42,893 nt of DNA from Mogibacterium sp. (GTDB taxonomy: Bacteria; Bacillota; Clostridia; Peptostreptococcales; Anaerovoracaceae). The notes below the pieces were generated by a model. That model saw only the letters and a program-made list of their open reading frames with translations, made no database searches and had not been told where the DNA came from. A program made the translations under genes and the position numbers. This document shows positions 1-7,940 of this stretch, piece by piece. The stretch covers positions 1 through 42,893 of the forward strand of contig JAFRGD010000028.1 of assembly GCA_017433975.1 (NCBI GenBank), read 5' to 3'. Position 1 is the stretch's first letter, and the number at the start of each line of letters is the position of its first letter.

Positions 1-33
1 GGCTTCGGCGGCGGTGGCGGCGGCAAGTGGTAG
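1..33 (+). CDS. C-terminal end of an upstream protein with a glycine-rich tail (partial)
   Basis: The first 33 bases read in frame as a run of Gly with one Phe, ending Lys-Trp and a TAG stop. Tails of this kind (GFGGGGG...W) are typical of DUF2207/YciQ and TPM-domain (YgcG) membrane proteins, which are often encoded next to lemA, as here. Only the last ten residues are in the window, so the family is inferred from the tail and from the lemA neighbour. The body of the gene lies upstream. Confidence 0.6.
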   Translation, partial: GFGGGGGGKW

Positions 34-93
34 CGCCGCGGCATGCTGCGGTCGACGATTCTGCTTTGATGATTCGCAAACTGCAAAAAACGA

Positions 94-122
94 TTGTCAT
101 TTCTTGATGAACATATTATATT
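94..122 (+). promoter_or_regulatory. Sigma-A type promoter for lemA
   Basis: TTGTCA at 94-99 (5/6 match to the -35 box) and TATATT at 117-122 (5/6 match to the -10 box) are separated by exactly 17 bp in an AT-rich patch between the upstream stop and lemA. The inferred transcript start would leave a leader of about 28 nt containing the AAGGAG ribosome site. Confidence 0.55.
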
Positions 123-156
123 TATAGAGTAGTCATATGTTGAAAGGAGTAAAGGA

Positions 157-786
157 ATGAAAATTTTACTTGTAATCATCATCTTACTCGTCGTATGGGC
201 GATCAGTTCGTACAATGGCTTTGTCAGACTGGACAACAGCATCGAGGAAGCTTTCGCGACGATGGACGTTTATCTTAAGAAGAGAGCGGACCTGATCCCG
301 AACCTCGTTGAGATCGTCAAGGGCTATGCAAAATACGAGTCCGGCACGCTGGACGCGGTCATCCAGGCCCGCAACGCCGCGCAGAACGCGACCTCGACCA
401 ACGACAAGATCAATTATGAAAATCAGGTCACGAGCGGCCTCGCAAAGATCGTCGCACTCGCTGAGGCGTATCCGGACCTCAAGGCGAACACCAACTTCCA
501 GGAGCTCATGAAGCAGCTCTCCAGCATCGAGAACGACGTCGCGAACGCCCGCAAGTACTACAACGCGGTTGTTAAGAACTACAACGTCAAGCTGCAGTCC
601 TTCCCGTCCAGCGTCATCGGTTCGATCTTCCACTATTCGAAGAAGGCCATGTTCGAAGCGGACGACACCGACAGAGCGAGCGTCATGGTCGACTTCTCCG
701 ACGTTGCACCGGCGCCGGCTGCCGCTCAGGTTGCCGCCGAAGTCGCTGCAGAGGCGGTTCAGTCCGAGCCACCGACCGAGGGTTAA
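157..786 (+). CDS. lemA: LemA family membrane-anchored protein
   Basis: This 209-residue protein has a single N-terminal membrane segment (about residues 2-20) followed by a helical, coiled-coil-rich extracytoplasmic domain. The LemA hallmarks are visible: an early Asn, the stretch YLKKRADLIPNLVEIVKGYAKYE and the later ARKYYNAVVKNYN block near residue 130-145. The last 30 residues are an Ala/Pro/Glu-rich low-complexity tail (APAPAAAQVAAEVAAEA), longer than in a minimal LemA (about 185 residues). The ATG at 157 is preceded by AAGGAG at a good distance and by a promoter at 94-122; a rho-independent terminator follows, so it may be transcribed alone or together with the upstream Gly-tailed gene. 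The biochemical role of LemA proteins is unknown; the usual association with DUF2207/TPM proteins suggests an envelope function. Family call is secure, function is not. Confidence 0.93.
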   Translation: MKILLVIIILLVVWAISSYNGFVRLDNSIEEAFATMDVYLKKRADLIPNLVEIVKGYAKYESGTLDAVIQARNAAQNATSTNDKINYENQVTSGLAKIVALAEAYPDLKANTNFQELMKQLSSIENDVANARKYYNAVVKNYNVKLQSFPSSVIGSIFHYSKKAMFEADDTDRASVMVDFSDVAPAPAAAQVAAEVAAEAVQSEPPTEG

Positions 787-845
787 GGATCGGCTTTTTC
801 CGGGACGGGGTGCCCGGGCACACGATTGTCGAACGTGTTTTCACG

Positions 846-872
846 GAGCGCGGGGTTTACCGCGCTCTTTTT
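846..872 (+). terminator. Rho-independent terminator after lemA
   Basis: An 8-bp perfect GC stem (GAGCGCGG at 846-853 with CCGCGCTC at 860-867) with a 6-nt loop GGTTTA is followed by five T residues (868-872). It sits 60 bp after the lemA stop. Confidence 0.9.
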
Positions 873-884
873 GTGGTGTAAAAT
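856..884 (+). promoter_or_regulatory. Candidate promoter for the A24 peptidase gene, possibly giving a leaderless mRNA
   Basis: TTTACC (856-861, 4/6) lies inside the preceding terminator hairpin and is 17 bp from TAAAAT (879-884, 5/6). The -10 box ends 6 nt before the ATG at 891, so transcription would start at or next to the start codon, and no Shine-Dalgarno sequence is present between them. Confidence 0.35.
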
Positions 885-890
885 CAGTGC

Positions 891-1607
891 ATGGATTACT
901 ATGTGCTGCTTGGAATCAAACTGGCCGTCGCGCTGGGACTGGCCGTCATATTGGGAAACGGGGCGGTCGTACTGTTCAACCGCACGCCGGTCCAGTGGTT
1001 TGCGGACGACGGGGAGCTCCCGGCCGCCCTGCGGGACCTCGGGGACGGGGGCCGGCAGCGGCTGACGAGCACACCGTGGAAGTATATTTTTGTCGCGCTC
1101 TTTGGGCTCTGCGGGCTCTACCTCGGCTGGCGCGAGCCGCTGCAATACGAAATCTCCGTTCTGCTGATGTTGTTTCCGGTGATCGAGATCGCGGTCTCGG
1201 ACGCCAAATACAACGTCGTGCCGGACCAGTTCAATATTCTGCTCACGGTCGCAGCAGTTGGGTTTGTCGGGTTTTACGACGCCTGGTGGGAGCAGCTCGC
1301 CGGCGCGGCCGTCGGCGCCGCCCTGATCCTGGCGGTGTACGGGCTCGGCAGGCTGTTGTATAAGAAAGACGTCATCGGCGGCGCCGACTTCAAATACTTT
1401 GCGGCGATGGGACTCATCGCCGGCCGCGCCGGGGTCGTCTGCATCTTCGTCCTGACCGAGCTTCTGATCGCGCTGCACGCGCTGATTTTGCTCGTCCGGG
1501 ACCGGGAAGCGCTCAAGGAGCACCGGCCGATGCTGGTGTACGCGGCGGCCGCCGTCGTAATTTACTTCCTGTTCCTGCGGCGCGCGCTGCTGGTGCTGGA
1601 ACTCTGA
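891..1607 (+). CDS. A24-family prepilin-peptidase-like membrane protein
   Basis: The 238-residue product is highly hydrophobic with about six to seven membrane segments. It carries the two aspartate motifs of type IV prepilin peptidases: Asp104 in SDAKYNVVPD (family pattern D..x..(I/V)P) and Asp166 in GGADFK (family pattern GxGDxK, here with Ala for the second Gly). These are the membrane aspartyl-protease residues that cleave prepilin leader peptides. The N-terminal cysteine-rich methylase domain of full-length PilD is absent, as in the short archaeal-like and TadV/CpaA forms. No pilin or secretion ATPase gene is visible in the window, so its substrate is unknown. The ATG at 891 has no recognisable ribosome site and lies directly after a candidate promoter, so a leaderless start is possible. 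The family assignment rests on the two motifs plus topology. Confidence 0.72.
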   Translation: MDYYVLLGIKLAVALGLAVILGNGAVVLFNRTPVQWFADDGELPAALRDLGDGGRQRLTSTPWKYIFVALFGLCGLYLGWREPLQYEISVLLMLFPVIEIAVSDAKYNVVPDQFNILLTVAAVGFVGFYDAWWEQLAGAAVGAALILAVYGLGRLLYKKDVIGGADFKYFAAMGLIAGRAGVVCIFVLTELLIALHALILLVRDREALKEHRPMLVYAAAAVVIYFLFLRRALLVLEL

Positions 1608-1680
1608 CACTAGAAGAAAACAAAGCGTTTCATTGATATAAATCATTGATTATCGATAAACCATACGAAAGAGACTTCGC

Positions 1681-2922
1681 ATGAAGATCATCATCGCACC
1701 GGATTCCTTCAAAGGCTCATTAAGCTCGCAGGACGTCTGCGAGACGGTTTCGCGCGCCGCGCGTGACGCGTTTTCTCGGGCGAGGGCCACAGGCGCGGTG
1801 GACGGTGCGGTTTCCGGCGAAGCGCCGGAGATCGTCTGCATCCCGATCGCGGACGGCGGCGAAGGCACGGTGGAGAGCGTCCTCGCCGCGTGCGGCGGCA
1901 GGCGGGTCACCGCGGCCGCGCACGACCCGCTGGGCCGGCCGATGCAGGCCAATTATGGAATCATACAATTGCCGGACGGGCAAGGGACGGGACCTTTCGG
2001 TACGGACCCGCAGAACCATGCGGTCGCGGTCCTCGAGACCGCGGCGGCGTCCGGCCTCACTTTAGTAAATGAACAGGAGCGGAACGTGCTGCAGTCGAGC
2101 ACGTACGGGACCGGAGAGCTTCTCATGGACGCAGTCCGGCGGGGATACCGGACGGTTTACTTGGGCCTCGGCGGCAGCGCGACCAACGACGGCGGCATGG
2201 GGCTCGCCGCGGCGCTCGGCGCGCGGTTTCTGGACGCGGACGGAGCGAAGCTCCGCCCGGCCGCCGCTTCGCTGCAGGACGTCGCATCCGTTGACCTGAG
2301 CGGGATTGCGCCGGACGTCAGCGGCGCGGGTGCGGACTCTCCGGTCCGCATTGTCATCATGAGCGACGTGCAGAACCCGCTGCTCGGGCCAAAGGGTGCG
2401 ACGGCGGTCTACGGCCCGCAAAAGGGCGTAACGCCGGACCTGGTCGCACCGCTGGACGCCGCCATGGCGGACTACGCGGACGCGGTCGAACGCGCGACTG
2501 GAAGGACCTGCCGGGACGTCCCGGGGGCCGGCGCCGCAGGCGGCCTCGGCTTCGGGCTCCTCGCATTCACGGATGCGGAGATCCGTTCCGGCGTCGACGT
2601 CGTCCTCGACCTCGCGGGCTTTGATGCGCACCTCGCCGCCGCGGACCTGGTCGTCACGGGCGAGGGGCGGATGGACGCGTCGTCCGCTTACGGAAAGGCC
2701 GCCGCCGGCGTAGCGCGCCGGTGCAAGGCGGCCGGCGTCCCGTGCGTCGCGATCGTCGGCTGCACCGGGGACGGCGCGGATGAGATGTACCGCCACAGTA
2801 TCACGGAAATCGTCACGACGGGGCAGGGGCTTTCGCACGAGGAGGCCATGCGGACCGCAAGGCCGCGCTGCTATGACGCCGCGTACGAATTCTTTTACAA
2901 ATACTTCAGACAACAAACCTGA
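1681..2922 (+). CDS. glxK: Glycerate kinase (GlxK/GarK type)
   Basis: This 413-residue protein starts MKIIIAPDSFKGSLSS, the signature of the bacterial glycerate 2-kinase family (GlxK/GarK), and has the family block YLGLGGSATNDGGMG near residues 160-175, the PQKG block, and a C-terminal VTGEGRMDASSAYGKA motif near residues 323-338. It phosphorylates D-glycerate with ATP to 2-phosphoglycerate, feeding glycolysis. It is slightly longer than the usual 375-385 residues; the extra length sits in two low-complexity insertions near residues 35-45 and 100-113. The ATG at 1681 is preceded by a GAAAGAG ribosome site. It is the first gene of a loosely spaced + strand series with the hydrolase and truA downstream (65 bp and 39 bp gaps). 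Confidence 0.93.
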   Translation: MKIIIAPDSFKGSLSSQDVCETVSRAARDAFSRARATGAVDGAVSGEAPEIVCIPIADGGEGTVESVLAACGGRRVTAAAHDPLGRPMQANYGIIQLPDGQGTGPFGTDPQNHAVAVLETAAASGLTLVNEQERNVLQSSTYGTGELLMDAVRRGYRTVYLGLGGSATNDGGMGLAAALGARFLDADGAKLRPAAASLQDVASVDLSGIAPDVSGAGADSPVRIVIMSDVQNPLLGPKGATAVYGPQKGVTPDLVAPLDAAMADYADAVERATGRTCRDVPGAGAAGGLGFGLLAFTDAEIRSGVDVVLDLAGFDAHLAAADLVVTGEGRMDASSAYGKAAAGVARRCKAAGVPCVAIVGCTGDGADEMYRHSITEIVTTGQGLSHEEAMRTARPRCYDAAYEFFYKYFRQQT

Positions 2923-2987
2923 TTCGTTTAGAACGCCGCCGGCACGGCGGCCGCAGGACGGATCATTCATGAAAGGATGGACACCAT

Positions 2988-3851
2988 ATGAGTGAGATCA
3001 AACCGGAAATCGCGGAATTTACCGCTGTGATGGACTTCTTCCTCCACCCGCCGCGGGACGACGGCGAAATGCTCCGCGCAAAGGGCTTTGAACCGGTCTA
3101 CCGCGCGGTCGAACGGGCGAGCGCGGGGCGCTTCACGACGACCGTCGAGCCGCAGGGGGCGGCTAAGGGACACATTTTCCTGCTTCACGGCGGCGCGTGC
3201 ATCCTCGAAGCGATGAAGCACGGCTTCGTCATGCGGGAACTCGCGGACCGCGGGTTCCGCGTGAGCGCCTTCGACTATCCGCTTTCGCCGGAGGCACAGT
3301 ACGATGAGATCAACGCCGCGGTGTACCAGGCGTACCTGGACCTCAAGGGAAACTATCCGGACGACGACCTCATCCTGTTCGGCGATTCTGCGGGGGCGAC
3401 GCTCTGCCTCGAGTTGGTGTTCCGGCTCCGCGCGGCAGGCGAACCGGTGCCGCGGCAGATGGTCCTGCCGTGCCCGTACGTCGACTGGTCCGTGACGGAC
3501 CCGGACCTCGACCGGTCGCTTCCGAACGACCCGGGCCTGCCGAAAGCGAGTCTGATGGTCGCGGGCAAATACTTCGGCGGAACGGCGGACCTCAAGAACC
3601 CGGCGGTCTCCCCGTATTTTGCGGACGCGGCCTGCTTTGACGGTCTCGGGCGGATTTTCATGTTTTACAGTACAAGCGACGGTCTGGTACCGCAGTTCGA
3701 GAAGTTCGCGGCCAAACTGACCGCGGCCGAGGGAACCGAGCTGACGGTGCGCATCGCGGAGGGGCTCTACCACGACTACGTCCTCGATGTGGGCCTGCCG
3801 GAGGCGCAGGAGGCGCTCGACTGGATTACGGACTTCTGCAGCGAGGCCTGA
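2988..3851 (+). CDS. Alpha/beta hydrolase (hormone-sensitive-lipase/acetylesterase type)
   Basis: The 287-residue product has the elements of an HSL-type esterase: the oxyanion-hole motif HGG at 67-69, the nucleophile elbow GDSAG at 122-126 (Ser124), a candidate acid Asp231 in STSDGLVP and a candidate base His262 in GLYHDY. Such enzymes hydrolyse short-chain esters in the cytosol; no signal peptide is seen. Substrate cannot be read from sequence. A ribosome site AAAGGA lies about 10 nt before the ATG at 2988. It sits between glycerate kinase and truA in the same orientation, but nothing ties its reaction to either neighbour. Confidence 0.88.
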   Translation: MSEIKPEIAEFTAVMDFFLHPPRDDGEMLRAKGFEPVYRAVERASAGRFTTTVEPQGAAKGHIFLLHGGACILEAMKHGFVMRELADRGFRVSAFDYPLSPEAQYDEINAAVYQAYLDLKGNYPDDDLILFGDSAGATLCLELVFRLRAAGEPVPRQMVLPCPYVDWSVTDPDLDRSLPNDPGLPKASLMVAGKYFGGTADLKNPAVSPYFADAACFDGLGRIFMFYSTSDGLVPQFEKFAAKLTAAEGTELTVRIAEGLYHDYVLDVGLPEAQEALDWITDFCSEA

Positions 3852-3890
3852 ACCGGCCGCCGCTTCGCACAGGCGGCGAATGATGAACAA

Positions 3891-4694
3891 ATGGATAAGA
3901 ACATATTACTAGTAATTGAATATGACGGGACCGACTTCCACGGCTGGCAGAAACAACCCGGCGAGCGGACCGTGCAGGGCGAGATCGAGCACGTGCTGAA
4001 ATACATCGCCGGGCAGGACGTCGCCATTCACGGGACGAGCCGGACCGACAGCGGCGTGCACGCGCTCGGGCAGTGCGCGTCGTTCCATTGGGACTGCCCG
4101 ATTCCGACCGAGCGGCTCGCCGAGGTCATGAACCGCCGCTTTGGCGCGGGCGGAACGGGCCGGAGCGGGGCGCCGGGGGACATCCGGATCCTCGAGGCGC
4201 GTGAGGTTGCGGCGGACTTTCACGCCCGGTTCTCGTGCATCGGAAAGACCTACCGGTACGTGATCGACCGCGGCGGAAACATCTTCGACCGCCACCACGT
4301 GTTTCATTTCAACGAAGCGCTTGCCGTCGACGCGATGCGCCGCGCCGCAGAACACATCGTGGGGACGCACGATTTCAAATCGTTTGAGACCGCGGGGGGC
4401 ATTCCGCGCGAGACGACCGTCCGGACGGTTCACGCGCTGACCATCGATGCGGCGGACGACCGCGTCACCGTCCGCGTGACGGGCGACGGCTTCCTGTACA
4501 ACATGGTGCGGATCATGGTCGGGACGCTGGTCGAGGTCGGAACGGGCCGGCGGGAGCCGGACGACGTCGCGGCGGTCCTTGAGGCGCGGGACCGGTCAAA
4601 GGCCGGCTTTACCGCGCCGCCGCAGGGGTTATATCTTGAGAGAATCTATTTTGACGAGAGGGACTTATGGCAATCAGTGACTTCGCAACGGTAA
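3891..4694 (+). CDS. truA: tRNA pseudouridine(38-40) synthase TruA
   Basis: This 267-residue enzyme isomerises uridines 38, 39 and 40 in the anticodon arm of many tRNAs. Diagnostic features are the start IEYDGTDFHGWQ, the catalytic block GTSRTDSGVHALGQ (catalytic Asp53), the tRNA-contact segment GKTYRYVI and the C-terminal FLYNMVRIMVGTLVEVG motif. Length is normal for the family (about 245-270). The last 28 bp overlap the start of mtnA in another frame, so the two are probably translationally coupled. The ATG at 3891 has only a weak ribosome site; it is chosen because it gives the conserved N-terminus. Confidence 0.97.
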   Translation: MDKNILLVIEYDGTDFHGWQKQPGERTVQGEIEHVLKYIAGQDVAIHGTSRTDSGVHALGQCASFHWDCPIPTERLAEVMNRRFGAGGTGRSGAPGDIRILEAREVAADFHARFSCIGKTYRYVIDRGGNIFDRHHVFHFNEALAVDAMRRAAEHIVGTHDFKSFETAGGIPRETTVRTVHALTIDAADDRVTVRVTGDGFLYNMVRIMVGTLVEVGTGRREPDDVAAVLEARDRSKAGFTAPPQGLYLERIYFDERDLWQSVTSQR

Positions 4695-5809
4695 AATTCG
4701 AGAACGGAGCTTTGTATTTCCTGGATCAGACGTTGTTGCCGAACGAAGAGCGGTACGTCGAGATGCAGACTGTGGAGGACGTCTACGACGCGATCAAGCG
4801 CCTGGTCGTCCGCGGTGCACCGGCCATCGGCGTCGGCGCGGCATATGGAATGTGGCTCGCCGCGCGGAACTACGCGGTCGAGAACGGGTTGCTCGGCGGC
4901 GCGGCGGTCTCCGCGGCGCTGTCGCCGGAGCAGGTCGAGGCCTGGCTGGAAGCGTTCCGCAGGGACGGGGCGTATCTCAAGTCATCCCGGCCGACGGCGG
5001 TCAACCTGGAGTGGGCTGTGGAGCGGATGGACGGCCGGATGATCGCCATGAAGGCCATGGCGGACGAGGTCGCCGCCGGCAAGTTCGGTGTCCTGCAGAT
5101 CAACGCGGACTACATCCTGAACGAACTGATGCAGGAGGCGGACAACATCCGGGTCGAGGATGAGAACAGCTGCTACATGATGGGAATGTTCGGGCTGACG
5201 CTGCTCGAGCCGGGCATGGGCCTCCTCACGCACTGCAACGCCGGCGCGCTCGCGACGGCGGGGTACGGGACCGCACTCGCCCCGATTCACATGGGGCAGG
5301 AGCGCGGGTATGACTTCCACGTGTACGCGGACGAGACGCGGCCGCTCCTTCAGGGGGCGCGGCTCACCGCCTGGGAGCTTTCCCGGAACGGTGTGGACGT
5401 CACGCTGATCTGCGACAACATGGCTTCGACCGTGATGAAACAAGGCAAGATCGACGCGGTCCTCGTTGGCTGTGACCGCATGGCCGCCAACGGCGACGGC
5501 GCGAACAAGATCGGGACCTCGGGCGTCGCGATCCTCGCGAAGGAGTACGGAATTCCTTTTTACATGTTCGTCCCGACGTCGACCATCGACATGAGCATCA
5601 AGAGCGGCAACGATATCGTCATCGAAGAGCGCGACCCGGAGGAAATCAGCGAGATGTGGTACGCGCGGCGGATGGCCCCGGAGGGCATCCGGTCGTTCAA
5701 TCCGGCCTTTGACGTCACGGACCACAAATACATCACCGCCATCGTCACTGAGCGGGGGATCGCCCTGCCGCCGTTCGACGAGAGCCTGTCCGCGCTGATG
5801 GACGTGTAA
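4667..5809 (+). CDS. mtnA: S-methyl-5-thioribose-1-phosphate isomerase
   Basis: MtnA converts methylthioribose-1-phosphate to methylthioribulose-1-phosphate in the methionine salvage pathway that recycles the by-product of SAM-dependent polyamine or homoserine-lactone synthesis. The 380-residue protein has the family's RLVVRGAPAIGVGAAYG segment near residues 46-61, the catalytic Cys180 in LLTHCNAGALAT and the catalytic Asp260 in VGCDRMAANGDGANKIGT. Its start (ATG 4667, preceded by GAGAGGGAC) lies inside the 3' end of truA. No other salvage gene (mtnK, mtnN) is in the window, though metK at 16337 makes the SAM whose breakdown this enzyme serves. Some MtnA-like proteins are eIF-2B-related or ribose-1,5-bisphosphate isomerases; the THCN and GCDR motifs favour MtnA. 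Confidence 0.94.
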   Translation: MAISDFATVKFENGALYFLDQTLLPNEERYVEMQTVEDVYDAIKRLVVRGAPAIGVGAAYGMWLAARNYAVENGLLGGAAVSAALSPEQVEAWLEAFRRDGAYLKSSRPTAVNLEWAVERMDGRMIAMKAMADEVAAGKFGVLQINADYILNELMQEADNIRVEDENSCYMMGMFGLTLLEPGMGLLTHCNAGALATAGYGTALAPIHMGQERGYDFHVYADETRPLLQGARLTAWELSRNGVDVTLICDNMASTVMKQGKIDAVLVGCDRMAANGDGANKIGTSGVAILAKEYGIPFYMFVPTSTIDMSIKSGNDIVIEERDPEEISEMWYARRMAPEGIRSFNPAFDVTDHKYITAIVTERGIALPPFDESLSALMDV

Positions 5810-5827
5810 CCCGTTTTGTGGTATACT
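5799..5827 (+). promoter_or_regulatory. Candidate promoter for the scpAB-rluB cluster
   Basis: TGGACG (5799-5804, 4/6) and TATACT (5822-5827, 5/6) are spaced by 17 bp immediately after the mtnA stop and 28 bp before the TTG start of scpA. The -35 box overlaps the mtnA stop region and is weak. Confidence 0.4.
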
Positions 5828-5855
5828 AGCAGAAACAAAGCGCAGGGAGGCACAG

Positions 5856-6611
5856 TTGTACAAAGTCAGAATCGACCGCTTCGAGGGACCGTTTGACCTG
5901 CTGGTCTATCTCCTCGAGAACGCAAAAATGGATATTTACGACATCCGCGTCAGCGAGATCACGGAGCAATACATCCAGTATCTCAAGGACATGGATGAAA
6001 TGAACATCGAGGTGGGGAGCGAGTTCATCGTCCTCGCCGCGGTTTTGATTCGCCTCAAATCGCGCATGCTTCTGCCGCGCGTCAGCGATACGGGGGAGGT
6101 CCTCATCCAGGAGGACCCGCGGACGGTGCTCCGGGATAAACTGCTCGAGTACCGGCGCATCAAGCGCATCGCGGACATGCTGCAGGAGCGGGAGGAGTTT
6201 CAGTCCCACATCCACGACAAACCGGCGGAGGACATGTCGCGGTATCTGGACGACCCGGACGAACTGCTCCGGACGGACATGGACCAGTTCGTGCGCGCGT
6301 TCCTCATGTTCCTCGAGAAGCGCAAGAAAGTCACCGAGGTCCGCAACCGCTACCAACGCGTCCGCCGGCAGCGCGCAAGCATCGAGGAGCGGATTGCCTA
6401 TATCGCGGACATCCTGGACCGCAAACTGGCGGAGCGGGGCGAGGTGAGCTTTACCGAGCTCATCCCGGACCACGCCGACCGCTATGACGTGACGCTGTCG
6501 TTCATGTCGCTGCTGGAGATGATCAAGCTTCAGCAGGTCGACGCGACGCAGGACCGTCTGTATGGAGATATCAGAGTGCAGCGGCGGGGCAAGGCCGCGC
6601 CGGAATCATAA
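5856..6611 (+). CDS. scpA: Segregation and condensation protein ScpA
   Basis: ScpA is the kleisin subunit that bridges SMC heads in the bacterial condensin complex. The 251-residue protein opens with the family signature FEGPFDLLVYLLENAKMDIYDI and has the EFIVLAAVLIRLKSRMLLP helix near residues 52-70, then a charged linker and a C-terminal winged-helix segment ending near RGEVSFTELIP and LSFMSLLEMIKL. The start is a TTG at 5856, fixed by an AGGGAGG ribosome site 5 nt upstream. It is followed 15 bp later by scpB, its obligate partner. Confidence 0.97.
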   Translation: MYKVRIDRFEGPFDLLVYLLENAKMDIYDIRVSEITEQYIQYLKDMDEMNIEVGSEFIVLAAVLIRLKSRMLLPRVSDTGEVLIQEDPRTVLRDKLLEYRRIKRIADMLQEREEFQSHIHDKPAEDMSRYLDDPDELLRTDMDQFVRAFLMFLEKRKKVTEVRNRYQRVRRQRASIEERIAYIADILDRKLAERGEVSFTELIPDHADRYDVTLSFMSLLEMIKLQQVDATQDRLYGDIRVQRRGKAAPES

Positions 6612-6626
6612 ACACCGGAGGGAGCA

Positions 6627-7244
6627 GTGTATAGTAAGAAAACCATGAAATCAGCCCTCGAGTCCATGCTCTTCGTGTGGGGCGAACCGCTGCCGGTCAA
6701 GGACGCCGCGGCAGTCCTCGAGGCAGACCGCAAGGAGGTCCGGGCGCTGCTGGAGGAACTCCAGGCGGAATACGAGCAGGAGGGGCGCGGGATCCGGATC
6801 CGCGAGGTGAACGGCGCGTTCCAGTACGTGACACACGTGGAGAACGAGCTCTTCATCGAGAAACTCTGCACGCCGGTCAAGGTGCGGCGCCTGTCACAGG
6901 CGGCGCTGGAGGTGCTCGCCATCGTCGCGTACCGCCAGCCGGTGACCCGCGGCGAGATCGACTCCATCCGGGGCATCAAGAGCGAGCGGGTCATCGAAGG
7001 CCTCATCGCAAAGGACATGATCGGCGTCTGCGGACGGTCCGAGGGCGTCGGGCGGCCGTTGCTTTACGGGACGACGGACGAGTTCCTCAAGAAATTCGGC
7101 TTCGCGACCATCAAGGACCTGCCGGACATCGCGGACTTTGACGAGCTCCGGCCGGACGTGGACGAGGACGCGCTGGGGGACGAGAACCGCCAGCTCGCAC
7201 TGGAATTTGACATTACGGGAAGTATCGCAGATGAGAATCAATAA
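6627..7244 (+). CDS. scpB: Segregation and condensation protein ScpB
   Basis: ScpB is the dimeric winged-helix (kite) subunit of the SMC-ScpAB condensin. The 205-residue product has the N-terminal LESMLFVWGEPL segment and the conserved AYRQPVTRGEIDSIRG block near residues 107-122, followed by GRSEGVGRPLLYGTTDEFLKKFGF. The GTG at 6627 is preceded by GGAGGGA. The 3' end overlaps the rluB start by 14 bp, which supports one transcript scpA-scpB-rluB. Confidence 0.97.
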   Translation: MYSKKTMKSALESMLFVWGEPLPVKDAAAVLEADRKEVRALLEELQAEYEQEGRGIRIREVNGAFQYVTHVENELFIEKLCTPVKVRRLSQAALEVLAIVAYRQPVTRGEIDSIRGIKSERVIEGLIAKDMIGVCGRSEGVGRPLLYGTTDEFLKKFGFATIKDLPDIADFDELRPDVDEDALGDENRQLALEFDITGSIADENQ

Positions 7245-7938
7245 GTATATCGCGCAGTCGGGCGCAGCGAGCCGCCGGCTCGCCGATGAACTGATCGAGG
7301 CGGGCAAGGTCAAAGTGAACGGCAAGGTCCTGCGCCAGCTTGGATATGACGTGCAGCCGGGCGACGTCGTCGAGGTCTCCGGCCGCATCGTAGAGCCGGA
7401 GGATAAGAACGTCTACCTCCTGCTGAACAAACCGACCGGGTACGTCACGACGACCCTGGATAAGGAGGGAAGGCCGACGGTCTTTGACCTCGTGACGGAC
7501 GTCGACGTGCGGCTGTTTCCGGTCGGGCGTCTGGACTACAATACGTCTGGACTGCTGATCCTGACCAACGACGGGGACCTCGCGAACAAACTCATGCACC
7601 CGCGGCACGAGTTCGTCAAGCGGTACCGCGTCCGCGTCTCAGGCATGGTCTCGCGGGCCAAGGCGGAGGTCCTGGCGCGCGGCGTCGACATCGGCGGCTA
7701 CGTCACGGCGCCTGCCGAGGTCGAGGTCATCCGGCACGACAAGAACAGTACAATACTGGAAATCGCGATTCACGAGGGCAAAAACCGCCAGGTCCGGCGC
7801 ATGTGCCGGGCCATCGGCCACCCGGTGCAGGAACTCACCCGCATCGGCCTCGGCAAGCTGGTCATCGGCCGGCTCGCGGTGGGCGGGTACCGCAAGCTTT
7901 CTAAGGAAGAGGTGAAATACCTCAAGGAGTTGGTATAG
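7231..7938 (+). CDS. rluB: 23S rRNA pseudouridine synthase, RsuA/RluB family
   Basis: The 235-residue protein has an N-terminal S4 RNA-binding domain (MRINKYIAQSGAASRRLADELI) and a pseudouridine synthase domain with LLNKPTGYVTTTLD and the catalytic block VGRLDYNTSGLLILTNDGDL (catalytic Asp in RLDYNTSG). RluB modifies U2605 of 23S rRNA in E. coli; Gram-positive homologues next to scpB are conventionally annotated rluB, but RsuA/RluE/RluF specificities cannot be fully separated by eye. The ATG at 7231 gives the exact S4 start; the longer open frame from 7138 would only add an out-of-frame read of scpB. A Card1-like gene starts 2 bp after the stop. Confidence 0.93.
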   Translation: MRINKYIAQSGAASRRLADELIEAGKVKVNGKVLRQLGYDVQPGDVVEVSGRIVEPEDKNVYLLLNKPTGYVTTTLDKEGRPTVFDLVTDVDVRLFPVGRLDYNTSGLLILTNDGDLANKLMHPRHEFVKRYRVRVSGMVSRAKAEVLARGVDIGGYVTAPAEVEVIRHDKNSTILEIAIHEGKNRQVRRMCRAIGHPVQELTRIGLGKLVIGRLAVGGYRKLSKEEVKYLKELV

Positions 7939-7940
7939 GC

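Noticed and set aside
2935..2951. GC hairpin after glycerate kinase as a terminator
   Set aside because: A 6-bp GCCGCC/GGCGGC stem exists but is not followed by a T tract; it is probably incidental in GC-rich DNA.
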